A stretch of 64,000 bases of DNA from Lunularia cruciata. Lineage: Eukaryota; Streptophyta; Marchantiopsida; Lunulariales; Lunulariaceae. The notes under the pieces were generated by a model. The model was not told where the DNA came from. It saw nothing but the letters and a program-made list of their open reading frames with translations, and ran no database searches. The DNA lies in contig OX419761.1 of assembly GCA_948567375.1 (NCBI GenBank), forward strand, positions 20,834,501-20,898,500. The letters run 5' to 3'. This document shows positions 1-11,563 of this stretch, piece by piece. A program made the translations under genes and the position numbers. Position 1 is the stretch's first letter; each line of letters begins with the position of its first letter.

Positions 1-3000
1 TAGCCAAACAAAACACTAGAGTTGTGTCAACTCCCAATATAAACATATCATTGGTTGAGAACAAAGAGGAATGCATAATCAAGTTAGCCATCCCTAACAT
101 TTTGCTAGACTCAATTTGTGTAGTAGCAAGTGGCTAACTAGTATCTAGTCCATACCACCTACCACATATGCACTAAGATATCTAAAAGCCATGGATGTTG
201 TCTATAGTGCCTCTCAAAGAATGAAAGATTGGGGAAGTTTGACTTGTTTACCAGCCTTTCCTCTTTGTGAATCCAACTCCACTTATGCTCCTTTGGGCTC
301 TAGAGCACATACTACACTTCTAGTTATTGCAGTAGATGCATCTACTTGTGCTACTCCAAACATAAAGTCCAAGACATCTCTTTCACCAACATAAGAGGTG
401 GAAGCCTCATCATTTGAGTCTAATCTCCTCTGAGTTATGGCCATGCTAGCCAATCTCTGCTCCAACTACTCAATCTGAGTAGCCATGGTTGTATCAAAAG
501 CAAAAGCATGTAATAGACCTCTACTAGATGTAGGTCCTCAACCACCTTGCCTTCCATGACCTAGAGCTCCTCTACTACTTGCCATAATAGCCCTACCGCT
601 TTCATTGGTCATTTGATTGGTCACTGGTGTGACCAAATCTGTGGTAATGGTCACATTGTCTCTAAGTTGTTTATGGTGCTCTAGAGGTATCATGTCTATT
701 GCCTTGAGTGCATTTTCTCTTGTGTTGAGGTCCACTACAAATCCAACAAGCAACACCACAACTCATTAGTTATTACTGATCCAAAAATGAAGGAAATTGT
801 CTAGTTACACTAGGCCCTCCAATTGCTCCATAAGATCTAGGCTATCCACTCTACCCTTGGAAGCCAACACGATGTGGTGCAAATCTATTGCACTCTAGAA
901 GAAATAATAACTATGGATGAGGTTTCCGTACCAAATCTAGATGTAACCATTCTCTCCTTTACCATGTTAAGCTCAATATGCTGAACTAAACTAAAGACCA
1001 CCGCCAAAGTAGGTAAGGTGGCCTATAATAATGTAGCATTACATACTCTATGTTGCAATGCAAGATCCTATACCAAAATTGGAATGTTTGGGCCTCATTA
1101 ACTCCTTAAATAAAATTAATCAACCATCTCATACAAGTATATGTTTTGTATAGGCTCTCTCCAGCCTTCCACTACAACTTATGCAAGCTCTTCAACTTGT
1201 CAATCCCTACTCCTTGGTTGTTTTATCTCAAACACTAGAAGAACTAGACCATGGGTTTAAATCCTAATATTGCACCTACGCCTACAACAATACCTTCACT
1301 TGTAGTAGCACCATCTTCAACTAGTGCACATCCATTTGATACACCAATGCTACTAGAGCTAGAACTCATAAATATTGCCAATCAACTCCTAAAAACTTAG
1401 CTTGAAGTGATAGGGATATAATCTAGAGATCAATGTTATTTCCATAACTCAATCTCCTCTAAGTGCTAGAACAGCCACTTCAATGCCATGAAGGGTATAA
1501 TCAAAGCTGGGTTTTGTATTTGTTGTAGATCACACCAACTATTAAAATTTTGGATGGTCATCTAACTCAATGGTACTCACTATACCAAAGTAGCGCTTGG
1601 AGCCTTTGGAGGCCCTATAAATTTTGTGCATGTCTCACAATAGTGGTGCAAATATACCATATGCACTCTCAATTGAATCAACTCACATGTCAAACTCCAA
1701 ACAAAAATTAAACTCCTCCTTTATTAGGACCTAAGATACATGCTAATATTGAATGACACTCCGTGTAAAGACATTGCATACTACAACAAAATCTTTTCTA
1801 TAATTATTGAAAACTCCTTTGCAGCAAAATCTTTTCTATAATTCTTGAAGAACTCCTTTGTGATAATGTACTCCAAATTGCAATGTAACCACCAAGAACC
1901 ACCTATTGATGTAACTCTAAATATGATAAGTACATTAAAGGAAAGGGCAACCTATAACTTACCATCATGACACACACTCTCACAATCTTTATGCCATTAC
2001 TTCTTACCTCACTAGAGAGAAATATAGATAATCTAATTGGTCATCACTCCAACCTCACTATCAAGAGCACATTAGAGCACCAATAGTCTAAATATTAGGG
2101 TCCCTCATACAAATGTGGTGCACAAACAAGAAGTAGAGAATAGAGGGGTCCAATTACAAGAAACCAAAACAATAACCCTCCATCTCACAAATCAAAATTG
2201 GATTGAATCTACCACTATTTGGCATTTGAGATAATGGGAGTTTCTATCTATTCTTATGCTTTCAAGATTATCAAGGATGGGATCAAATTACCTTTCCTAG
2301 CCAAGGCTACATGAGTATATGTACCAAGCTACCAATCACAAAAACAACAAAAATGAACCAATTGGCTAGGGCATCAATATATGAATCAAAGATCTAGGGT
2401 TTAAACCTTATTGCGTATAATCTTGAAGGGTGGGCTGATTTTGCCAAACAACTACTAAAACTTCAACTAAACTAGCTAGCCTCATGCCAATAGGCTAACT
2501 TGCTAGCCCTTTGTAGCCTCTCTAGCTCATAATCTTATGCCTTGAAATGCCAAAATCATGCCAAATAAGGTTTTTCTTCTTACCAATTTGAATCCTTTCC
2601 AAAATCTAGCTAATCTCCACTAGCTAGGGCAATTTGAGCAACCTCCAACTCTAGATAACCTCTACCAACTTGACCTCCAAATCTGGACAATCTTTACCAA
2701 TCTGATGCACCTTCATTATAGTTGGCTTACTGCCAAATCGTTTTGCTAATTCTCAAGTTGGGCCAAATTGAGAGGATGTGGATCTCCATATGTCTAATTT
2801 GAGGAGATAGATTCTCTAATTTATCTCTAATTTTGCAACAAACTGACCCTAATTTCACCTCTTTGTGTTCAAATCAAACACCCATTGTCTCAAATTGACT
2901 CAATTCTTATATATTTGGCTAGCAATTTTGCACACTGTCTATCTCACTATCAAATTTGCAACAACTCAAGTATAAATTTTGCCCATGATCCACACAACTA

Positions 3001-3094
3001 TAAGAGAATTTTAAGTAACAATGATTGTAGATGCAAATGATCCCATCAATGCACTTGGTGTCCCAATTTCCCCTTTACTCTCACATCTTTGATG
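1..3094. other. Unresolved AT-rich sequence, no recognisable gene
   Basis: No domain could be recognised on either strand. Two short minus-strand open stretches (538-759 and 283-465) lie in tandem. The second contains the peptide SNDEASTSYVGERDVLDF, which is acidic and serine-rich. They could belong to one decayed frame running toward the left edge, but I cannot assign a family. The rest is stop-rich and CpG-poor, like old transposon sequence. A small tandem duplication lies at 1788-1863. Confidence 0.5.
1788..1863. repeat. 38-bp tandem duplication
   Basis: Two adjacent copies (1788-1825 and 1826-1863) both start AAAATCTTTTCTATAATT and end near AACTCCTTTG, with a few substitutions. It is a local slippage-type duplication inside unannotated sequence. 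Confidence 0.8.
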
Positions 3095-3515
3095 TAATCA
3101 AGTCACACTCATCTCAAATGAAAATCAATCATCAACTCAATGGTCTACCAACATTAGACCTTGATTACAATCAAACCACACCTACTCTAGCTAAGAGACT
3201 CTAGGTGATACTTGCCAGCCTTTGTCCACCATAGCAAAGAGCTCAAAGGCTCAACATTAGAGAAGTGAGTTCTTTGGAAATGCAATTCAAAGGTATACCC
3301 CTACCTCTACTTGACATGGGTCTCCAACTCTAAAAGCACCACTAATGGCACATTTGATGGTGAAAATGGTGCAAGTGACAATGTGTCCCATGGTGTGATC
3401 AATAGCCCTAACACAAAAGCTAGCTATCATTTAGTAGTCTTTGAGCATCTACTAATATAACTCTACCACAAGAGTATCACAGTCCAATATTTTAGCACTC
3501 CAAATGTTGTGAGAT
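3095..3515 (+). repeat. Family D repeat, copy 1
   Basis: About 400 bp here align by eye with 25950-26398. Shared landmarks in order are CTAGCTAAGAGACTC, GCCTTTGTCCACCATA, AAAGGTATACCCC, and a block reading ACTAATATAA near the end. The second copy is a discrete insertion of about 547 bp in LINE C2, which suggests that D is a solo LTR or a short non-autonomous element. The left limit of this copy is unclear. The copia relic at 3644 starts 130 bp downstream, so D could be the LTR of that element, but no primer site was seen between them. Confidence 0.6.
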
Positions 3516-3643
3516 AATACACACAAATGTATATGACCTTATGAAAAAATAAACAATTTTATGATCTCAATATTTTTATTAATTTTAAAGACAACAAATC
3601 AAGGAAAATGTTTTAATTTTCTTGATACAAGAATAAACCTCGA

Positions 3644-5940
3644 TTGAAGTTTAAAGAAATCAAGATGTGTGTGGAAAATGAAAGAAAGTGTAAAATCAAG
3701 ACATTGGAAGTGATAGTGATGAAATATATATTAAAGAAGTACTTCTCATATTCTTTGAAGCAAAAAAGAATCAAATTGCAACTCCAAGGAAAATCATCAC
3801 CTAAGTCCAATAGAATGGTAGAAAGAATTAACATGACTTTACTTGAGAAAGTATGTACGTACACTGCTTTGGGAGACAAATCCTTTAAACCTAATATAGA
3901 AATCCTAATATAGAAATCTATGTGGGAAATAGATGTTACACAAGTCTGCTTTAAAATTATTTACCATAAAAATTTTAATGTGGGAAAAAGCCCAAATATT
4001 TTCACTTAAGGGTCTTCAAAAGCATTTCTTGTTGAAAAAGTTGTGCAAAGTTTGATGCTAAACATTTTTCGTTTGACATGTGATGTTGGATATAATCCTT
4101 TAGCAAATTTGTATATTCTTTTTGATCCAATTGCTAAAAGATACATTAGATCAAGAAATGTGGTATTTGATGAAGAGCTTCAACTTTTAAAGACAAGATA
4201 TGAAGTGGAAAGGGAAGAAATTATGGAGGAGTAGGACTTTGATTTCAGGAATAGTTCAGTTAATAAATATTTTAAGAAGGTCTTTCTATCCCAGAAATTT
4301 CTCAAGGAGATACCTAATCTATTAGAGAACCTACATTACATGGAGAAAATATGGACCAATATTTCAAAGTTCTCTTAAGAGATCTTGATGACAGAAAATA
4401 TCAAAGGACTATAAAACTAATCATGGAGATCTACAAGGCCTAAATAAAGTAAAATGAGTATTATGGACTAGTAATAGATATAATTTTTACAAAGAGATGA
4501 AGTTCTTTTAAGGAGGTCCTTGAGTGCAAGCATTCCAAAGAGTGACGGAAATATTAGATTTTGCATTTTAATTATCTATTGAAGATTAAAACATGCATAT
4601 TGATAGAATTAGAAGTGTAGAAAAGGTCATTGCATGCAATTTAAAATCAAGAAGGATAAATGGAGAGGTTCAAAGCTAGGCTTGTAGCTAGAGGATAAAA
4701 TAAAATTCAAGTATTGATGTTGATTATACTTTCTTTCTATTGTCAAATATTAAGAAATTGAGAAACATATCAATTGGATGTGAAATTTGCTTTTTTAAGT
4801 AGAAATCTCAAAGAATAAATATACATGAAGCAACCATAAGGACTTATGGAGAAAGATCGAGCAATACGATATGTTTCATGAAACTATGAAGCAAACAAGT
4901 AACCAAGAGCTTGGTATGAGAAATTAGGTGGCTACTTAATTTTGTGAGGCTATACAAGAAACAAATTGATCTTGGAGTTTCTATCAAAACAAAATAACAT
5001 GACAAATTCACTAGTTTAATATGTGTTATGACAATCTAGCCTTGCAATTATTATGAACACAAAAAAATTTTAATACAAACTTTGGTATATGTATTGTTTA
5101 CTGGAAGCTAATATTTATTCTCTATTTTGATCATAAGGATAGAGTTGCAAGGACTCTCCCATAGTTATTGCAATATATTTGAAATATAATAATTAAGAAA
5201 TTCAATATCCAAAAGTGCACATCGAATGACCATTTCATTGGAGCTTGATTTACAAACCAGTCAAGATATATGCATATCAACTGAAGTGAGGAAAAAATAT
5301 GGTATCAAGGTCATATATTTATTTGGTCGGAAATTTTGTATATTTAACTATTTTTACAAGGCCTGATCTTCCTTTAACTACTGCTATAAGAATACTAAAC
5401 GGTACTTATACCATAGGTCTGCTAAGTGGAGGTATGTTTAGTTTTAGGAGAGGCCGTAGGTTGCCATTATGGGAAAATATCATAAACACAGTGGATTTTG
5501 CAATCACCTGCATTGCAACTATGAATTTTTTGCAAGGCTATTATGATGTTGATTTTGGTGGAAATTTAGATCAAAGGATATCTACTTTAGGCTATATATT
5601 TATTAGGAGGAGTCCTATGTTGAATGAGCAAGAAACAAATTATCATTTTTCCGACATGTGAGGCTAAATTTAGTGCCACTCAAGCCATCAAGGAAGTTAT
5701 TTCCATTTAGAATTCAATTTCTTAGTTCAAAGGAGTTTTAGCTTGCAATCAACCTCCCATGAAGGTTGATAATCAAGCATTTCTTGCTTTGATACAAAAA
5801 TAAAAAATTCAATTTATCATTCAAGAAGAGAACACATGGAAATTGAATTTTAATTCATGAGGGAGGAATTAGTTGATGAAATTATATTTCTGAAGTACTG
5901 TCATACCATAGATATGATAGCAGATTCTCACTAAAGCTGT
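3644..5940 (+). pseudogene. Ty1/copia pol relic (integrase, RT, RNase H)
   Basis: Pieces of a copia-type pol appear in the standard order integrase, reverse transcriptase, RNase H. The integrase C-terminal part has MVERINMTLLEK near 3810-3860. The post-integrase segment at 4043-4234 has IRSRNVVFDEE. RT motifs follow in changing frames: RFKARLVARG near 4663-4695, QLDVKFAFL at 4772-4798 and PRAWYEK at 4902-4923. RNase H at 5299-5661 has FLQGYYDVDFGGNLD, continued by CEAKFSATQAIKEV near 5660-5700 and HSRREHMEIEF near 5820-5850. Many stops and frameshifts separate the pieces, and gag and protease are not visible. In copia elements integrase precedes RT, as here. In gypsy elements the order is reversed. 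Confidence 0.85.
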
Positions 5941-6090
5941 ATCAAAGGAAAAGCATATGGTTTTGTGTAGTGAGTTATCACTCTTTAATAAAGTCCTAAC
6001 TTTATCGAGGAGTTCACTAGTTGGAGTATTGAGGAATGAATTATTCCAGGGAATTCTTGTTTAGAGTGATTGATGAATAAAATACAACCT

Positions 6091-6196
6091 AACTTTGTCA
6101 ATAATTAATCCTAAGAGATTAATGTAACTTTGTTAGTAATGAATCCTAAGTGGTCTCAACCCTTGTCAATGATCAGTCCTGAGAGACTGATGTAGG
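6091..6196. repeat. Three ~33-38 bp tandem units with hairpins, downstream of copia relic
   Basis: Three decayed units begin near 6091, 6126 and 6158, each with a form of AACTTTGTCAATAAT. Unit 1 holds a 7-bp stem (6104-6110 with 6117-6123) around loop CTAAGA. Unit 3 holds a 7-bp stem (6172-6178 with 6185-6191) around loop CTGAGA. The two stems differ at two positions and both partners have changed, so pairing is kept. Unit 2 has lost the stem. The location after RNase H fits a 3' noncoding region or LTR of the copia relic. No LTR boundary was found between 5941 and 6250. Confidence 0.55.
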
Positions 6197-6250
6197 GTGT
6201 AAGTATTGATGTGAGAACGTTCAAGTACTTTAATATACGAGCCAAGTCTC

Positions 6251-7389
6251 AAGTTCTTTGAGTTAATTTGCATTCTGCATATGCTATATGAACAAACACC
6301 CCTTTTCCCAGGAAGACCCCTCGATGTAAATGACCAATCCGTTTTTGTTGGTTTCTAATTTCATGGCGATTGTCTTCTTGGATCTTGATAAACACTTTTT
6401 TACTTAATATTCATTCCGGATGCCAGACATTGTAGATGGTTCAACGAACTTGATTTTGGAGGTGCGACATTACATGTTGCAGTTTTGAGATAGGGAGGTA
6501 CGCATCTCATTCTGCCTATACGCGAGTGTGGTAAGTAAAATATAATCATCGTTCGTCAAATTTTCTCCGATTTCTGATGTGCTCCCACATTGGTTCGTTT
6601 CGTTTTATAGCAAGACTTAATCGCTTTGTTTCAAAGAAGATCGAAATCTGTTCCTCGCTTGTTTTCTTGAAAAATACCAGTCTTATTATAGATTAAATTA
6701 AATCATCACACAAATCCAACACATAGACCCACCACATCAATAGAGTCACGGGCCTCAAGAGAGTTGAGTGCCGCCTGCTTTTCTTTCTCTCTCACTTGTA
6801 CTCATAGATATTTGCCCGAGAAGACGACGGTAGTTACGACTAGAATATACAATACCGGTACCCGCCGCGAGGCGTAGCACGGCTTGTACACTTGTGTTCG
6901 TAGTTTCTACTTAAGGAAGATGGCCATGTCAGCATTATCTTTCAGAGATGCCATGTCTCTGCTGGCATTTCCCAGATGTGGGACCAACAAACTACGGTCA
7001 ACAACCGCAATGTTCGATCCTGAAGAGTCGTGGTTGTGAAGTCACCGGAACTCTGACACAAGATTTGTGCCATTGACATTCTCTTACATCGATGCAATAA
7101 AAACAAATGATAAGATCCCAGTCGCTCACGCGACGGCGCAGTGCCAAACCTCTTCAATTTAGAAAGCGAGTTTGAATCCAAGTTATTTTATTTATTTTTA
7201 GAGCACACCAACTGGGGCTGCCTGTGACCTAGGTCGGATAATAACTTTGTATACAACAGTACTGTGGTTTGCGACCTATGAATTGAACAGTGAACTTTCA
7301 TCCGCCTATGCCTAGTATCCCGCGGAGTAACGATGCAACGGAAGATGATGAAAGTTTATTACATTGTTTGATAGACAACCATTTGAATT
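6251..7389. other. CpG-retaining island, no gene recognised
   Basis: This stretch is visibly richer in CG dinucleotides than the sequence on both sides (for example around 6790-6900 and 7100-7340). It contains an open minus-strand stretch at 6942-7181 with no family resemblance. It ends where homology to the 5' end of LINE C2 begins. It may be low-copy or less methylated DNA. Confidence 0.4.
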
Positions 7390-8319
7390 GTATTGTAGAT
7401 TCTTTTTATTTTTAGAATTTTTTATTTTGCTTCCATTGGTATTTATATTGAAGACTATAAAGAATTGAGTAGATAATTATGAATATTTTTAGGTTCTATA
7501 GAATTTAGAGTGATCATCATACAGTATAGAACAATGGTTGTGAAATTTTACTTTTTTATTTTGTTTTTATATAAATTTAGTTTAATTTTTTTGGAAATAA
7601 AAACTAAAATTTATGAGAATTCATAATTTTTAGAATTTAAAGATATTATATTTTCTTATATGAGTTAGGAAATGAGAGGTTGTGCTTTTGTAAATATAGA
7701 GAAATATGAAGAAGAACATGTGTTACTATTATTATTTTTGTTCTAACCATGGTTACACTTCCCCATGTGAGATTGCCCAAAACCGTTCAAGATACAATAT
7801 ACATGGTGTATCACCAACGCTCTACCTTGCAAGGGGTAAAGATCCATGTGGAAAGGACACACAAGGATTATGATTGGACCACCTGGGATGCCCACGGGAG
7901 GTGAACGATCACATTGATAACAATGACACTCAAGATTATGCACCCTTCTTCCATCCCTTTGTTGATCGTTCGAGGGATATCTATGGAGTCATGAGAGTGA
8001 TTAGCTTCTCAAGCGGGTTGCATTTTGAGGTTATTTGATATTAATTTTCCATGTCCACGTATATTCTATAGGCTACCTCTCACACTCCATGATCAAACTA
8101 GATAAGCTTTTTGCCTACCACTTGATCTTTTGGCACGTGATTCCTTGGACGAGTTAGCATGGTTCTTATTCCTCTTACTCCCTCAATGGTGTCTTTGTTA
8201 TGCTAGAGAGGGACGTGTTGGGCAGAGAGAGGTGGTTATTAGATTTCATCAATTCAGAGCGGATTAGGTGGCCCTTCAAGAGGAGTCTATTAGGGTTATA
8301 CGGTTTAGAAGACAAGCAT
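7390..8319 (+). pseudogene. LINE C1 5' segment
   Basis: The first 350 bp are AT-rich leader, matching 46620-46985 in reverse complement with landmarks such as CATTGGTATTTA and TTGAGTAGA. From 7743 the sequence TTACACTTCCCCATGTG is shared with C2. Further blocks (ATTATGATTGG, TTAGCTTCTCAAG, AAGCTTTTTGC, TGGTGTCTTTGTTATGCTAG) match the 28480-28860 part of C2. No apurinic-type endonuclease or other domain could be recognised, and every frame has stops. The segment ends at the AGCAT target duplication (8315-8319) of B1. Confidence 0.75.
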
Positions 8320-8747
8320 TGTAAAAGACCAAGACTAAAGGAAAAAAAAGAGAGAATGTTAGATCACATTGGGACACTTGAATGAAAGAAAACTCTGAAT
8401 GTCTAGTATGAACTTTGGCTTTGGTATTTATAGGGAGCATACAAGGCTCTTGAGAAGCTTCTCAAGAAGCATCCTTGAACCATTTTTTTGGAGTGCAAGC
8501 CAAGTGATATCGGAAGCTTCTCAAGAAGTTTCCTTCTAGAAACCGTCAACTTGGCGTACAAGCTAAGCTAATTGAAAGCTTCTAGAAGTTTTCTTCTAAA
8601 AACTACCTACTTGGGGTCTAAGTTAAGCTAGTCAAAAAGCTTGCCAAGAAGCTTCCTAGATACTTCCAAAATATTCTAGACTAATTTGGCCTATTCGTTA
8701 CTTTGTTGGTCATAACTAACTTCATTGTTAAATTCCACATTGTTATA
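8320..8747 (-). repeat. B1 3' LTR
   Basis: A 428-bp LTR. On the plus strand it starts TGTAAAAGACC, shared by 20009, 34550 (as TATAAAAGACC) and 46203. It ends near CACATTGTTATA. The U5-side terminus in minus orientation is ...TTTTACA. The expected first TG of the minus-strand LTR has become TA, as in B2's left LTR. It holds the GAAnnTTC cluster and a TATA box. Confidence 0.85.
8425..8600 (-). promoter_or_regulatory. B1 3' LTR U3 promoter: heat-shock-type motifs and TATA box
   Basis: On the minus strand a TATA box, CTATAAATA (8425-8433), lies just downstream of a cluster of GAAnnTTC/TTCnnGAA cores. These include an 18-bp perfect palindrome at 8449-8466 centred on GAAGCTTC, GAAgtTTC at 8525-8532, TTCtaGAA at 8534-8541 and TTCtaGAA at 8580-8587. 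Heat-shock factors bind alternating GAA/TTC blocks spaced by two bases. The geometry (motifs directly 5' of TATA) is that of a promoter. Heat response is inferred only. Confidence 0.5.
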
Positions 8748-8760
8748 TATTCCCCCACCG
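8748..8760 (-). other. B1 polypurine tract
   Basis: On the minus strand it reads CGGTGGGGGAATA, immediately before the 3' LTR. This is the expected plus-strand priming site. The B2 counterpart (34962-34973) is GGTGGAATA-like. Confidence 0.7.
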
Positions 8761-8789
8761 CTAGTAGTTGATGTGCTTATCATCATTGA

Positions 8790-9087
8790 AGCTTTAAACT
8801 CCTAGATGGTCCTTTGTGCATTCCGGATATGAGCAAGAGGTTCCCTTCTGGTATCATCAAGGAGATACTCTTTCCAAAGGACCTTATACTCCATATGTTG
8901 TTGACGGTGGATGTGCAAGGATACGATCAACATTGTACTCCTCATGATCATTGATAGGGACAGGAGGAGGAAGAGGTTGGGCACAAGAGGAAAAAGAAGT
9001 TAGGTTAGGAACAAAGGGTTTCAACTTGGAAAAGTGGAAGACAGTGTGGATGTGCATATGACAAGGCAAGGGAAGTTGATAAGCAAA
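8790..9087 (-). pseudogene. B1 chromodomain / integrase C-terminus
   Basis: The minus-strand peptide HMEYKVLWKEYLLDD, followed by REPLAHIRNAQ, matches the chromodomain core normally written YLVKWKGYP...TWEP...L.NA. The B2 copy keeps YKVLWKGYPLHEVTWEP. A chromodomain at the integrase C-terminus binds methylated histone H3 in known chromoviruses and steers insertion to heterochromatin. The segment is cut at 9087 by A1; the rest of integrase resumes at 15643. Confidence 0.75.
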
Positions 9088-9829
9088 TGTAATACCAAGA
9101 GTTAGCCATATGATCTTGATGTGAATGTTGGTTTGGTAACATTTGGAATGATTTTATACATAATGGACAAAATAGATTAGATAAAAGTATTACCAAAAGA
9201 GTACTTCTACTAATAGTGCAGAAATCAAAATAGACTTGAAAACCTTAGAACCAATAGCTAGACATATAATTTAAAGGTGAGAATTGGTAACATCTGGAAG
9301 GATGTTACACAAATGGACTAAATAGATCTGAAAGAGATATCACCAAACGGGGACTTCTACTAAAAGAGTAGGAACCAAAATATGCCTAAAATCTTTGAAG
9401 GCAATCTTAAAGGCCTAAACGGATGAATTAGGCCTCAAAAGTATCTACAACCCCCCCCCCCCTCTCCCCCAATGGAGGAAAGTTTGGCCTTCCCTCCTCC
9501 TTGGTTTGTCTTGTCAAAAGCTTTCCAATGGTACCTCACCCACGTGATTTTGAGATTCTTACAAGAAGATTCCCTAAAAGATTCACTTTGGTCAAAGCTT
9601 GTTTGACCAACCAGATAGGATCAGAACCGACATGTCACCATCCAACTAAATAATCCATGGGTGGAACTTGTTGACATGTCACCTATCTATGTGCTTAATC
9701 CTATGGTGGAGCTTCCTTAGAGGAGATCCTCTTTGTCTATATAATAAAGAGAAGATGCTCCTTTGGGGCATCGGATGATTGAGTGTGAAATATGTATTTC
9801 CTCTCTTCTCTTGTCCTTGGAGTATTACA
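9088..9829 (+). repeat. A1 5' LTR
   Basis: The LTR runs from TGTAATACCAAGAG to GGAGTATTACA, with TG...CA ends. The same termini bound five other LTRs in the window. It contains a C-rich tract (9451-9475, including a run of 12 C), a TATA box at 9738-9745, and the TTTGACCAACCAGATAGGA landmark. C-tract length differs among copies, as expected from slippage. Confidence 0.95.
9738..9745 (+). promoter_or_regulatory. TATA box of A1 5' LTR
   Basis: TATATAAT within CTTTGTCTATATAATAAAG. The same box is found in all six family A LTRs, at 15551, 29528, 34401, 38688 and 44328. Transcription would start a few tens of bases downstream, giving a short R-U5. Confidence 0.7.
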
Positions 9830-9830
9830 A

Positions 9831-9842
9831 TGATATCAAAGC
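9831..9842 (+). other. A1 primer binding site (initiator Met tRNA)
   Basis: TGATATCAAAGC, one base after the LTR. It differs from A3's TGGTATCAGAGC at two positions. The latter is the standard complement of the 3' end of plant initiator-methionine tRNA. Confidence 0.85.
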
Positions 9843-9968
9843 AATTGTGTTAGTCCAAGAGAGTGGATCATCCCTCTTGGAAGAGCACAAACTACTAAAA
9901 CTGAGTAATTTGAAGTAGGGAACATAGAGTAATTGCTAGACTTGGGAAGGCTTTAGAGAGCGGATGGG

Positions 9969-10410
9969 ATGGATGCATTGGGAGGACAATTTCTCACACC
10001 TAACTTTCCATTCTTGAATCCATTCCACATCAAGGTTATGTACATTCAGCATGAGCAACTAAAAGTATTGCTAGTTTATCACTTTGGAGCAAAATTCATC
10101 GATAGAGTGATGAACTCACCAAACCCGGTGATTCTACATGTGGTGGTATACAACAGAGAGTAGGATTTGACAATCTACATTCTATTATGATGTTATGGAT
10201 ATGAATGTTCTAAATCCTCTCCCTTTCAACACTCAAGGAGAAATTCATTATGTAGTGAGACCAAAAGTGATGTTTAGATATTTTGTGATTAAAAATTTTG
10301 GTGAGGAGTATTATCAATGAGTGATAGCTTTTGAGGTCCCAATAGTAGTCATCATAGTTTGTGCACCTTCTAGAATGATCATATTAAGTCTCTATCAAAG
10401 TAGATAGTAG
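9969..10410 (+). pseudogene. A1 leader frame upstream of gag
   Basis: Between the primer site and gag there is a decayed coding-like stretch. The first part (9969-10163) includes LNPFHIKVMYIQHEQLK and HFGAKFIDRVMNS. A second part, near 10199-10400 and shifted in frame, includes NPLPFNTQGEIHYVVRPK and KNFGEEYYQ. The same order is seen in A2 (29750-30187), where the second part is open for 67 codons. The function is unknown. It is not the gag domain, which follows separately. Confidence 0.5.
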
Positions 10411-10424
10411 CAATTGCAAGAACC

Positions 10425-11510
10425 ATGGATCCAAAGTTGCAAGAGTTGGTGCAAGAATATAGGGGATGTTGAAAAAATTTCAAGAGATTAAGATGACCGT
10501 ACAGACATTACAAAGTCAAGTGCAGATCCTCAAGAATGATCAAGCAACATAAGAAGAAGATCCGTCTCAAAACCCAATACTTGCAACTAAAATACTTGGA
10601 GAGGCACTTGTGCCTACGAACCTGATCAACGATGAAGCCACATTGCTACTCTAGATCTGCAACATCGAGCCTTACAAGGGGCAACGTACAATGGGAGTAA
10701 TTGAAAACTGGATCTCAAGAATGAATCAATATTTCCAATTGTTCTCAACAAAGATCACAGAGCATGTTGCAGACGTGTTTGCATGTGGGTACTTGACCAA
10801 TAAAGCCTTCACATGGTACAATGCTTGGGAACAATCCATGTTGGCAAAGAAAAGGGAGGTCACATGGACAAAAATGCAAGAAGTATTACTGAAGAATTTC
10901 CAATTGGTGGATTCTATGCAAATGGCCCAAATCCGACTATGGAGATTGAGAAAAAAGAATAGCGTACAAGAGTATGTGGAGGCATTTTTGGATCTACAAG
11001 TCACAATAACCAAGATGAGTCCAATAGAGGCTCTTCATTTCAAACAAGGGTTGAAGGAGCAAATTCACCAAGAAGTCATGGTGCAAAATCATTGCACGGT
11101 ATTTGAAGCCATTGCTTGTGTGCAAAGAATTTGCAAGAGCATTGGGTAGAGGTGAAGGAGTAGTTCTATCTCAACATTATTAGGCAGAAATGCCACACAT
11201 AGGTGGACCAGTACCGATGGAATTGGGCAACTTTTGGTTTTGAGACCGAGAAGCACAAGCGCTTCAAGGAGAGCGTGGACGAGTAGAAGAATAGAGAAAT
11301 GGAATCCCTCAAGGAGAATAACACCATTGTTACAATTGTGGCTGTATTGAGCACATATCTACAAATTGTTGTGCTCGTCTTCTTAGAGGCACTCGGCTTT
11401 CATACAAGCAATCTCTGAACAACATCGAAAGATGCACTGATGAGGAGGAGGTTGAAATCACTTTGGAAATGTACCTTGTGGCCTTACTGGCTCAATAAGG
11501 AAGCAAAAAA
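10425..11510 (+). pseudogene. A1 gag
   Basis: The start is taken at the ATG of MDPKLQELVQ (10425), the counterpart of MDPQLQELVQ in A3. The retrotransposon gag domain lies at 10691-11149, with ENWISRMNQYFQLF, ACGYLTNKAFTWYNAWEQ and a Q-rich helix SVQEYVEAFLDLQV. A CCHC zinc knuckle follows at 11328-11369 (CYNCGCIEHISTNC, CX2CX4HX4C), intact in this copy but broken in A2 and A3. Gag forms the virus-like particle and packages RNA. Stops after 10640 and near 11149-11180 break the frame. Confidence 0.85.
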
Positions 11511-11563
11511 GTGAGGGAAGTAAGAAGACAACCGCGTAAAGGTCCCAAAAGGCAACCTCACTA

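Noticed and set aside
6531-6540. GTAAGT splice donor in the left CpG-rich island
   Set aside because: A good donor match but no open exon before it and no acceptor partner identified.
9451-9475. Poly-C tract as a special regulatory or replication signal
   Set aside because: It lies in the same place in family A LTRs with variable length; homopolymer slippage explains it.
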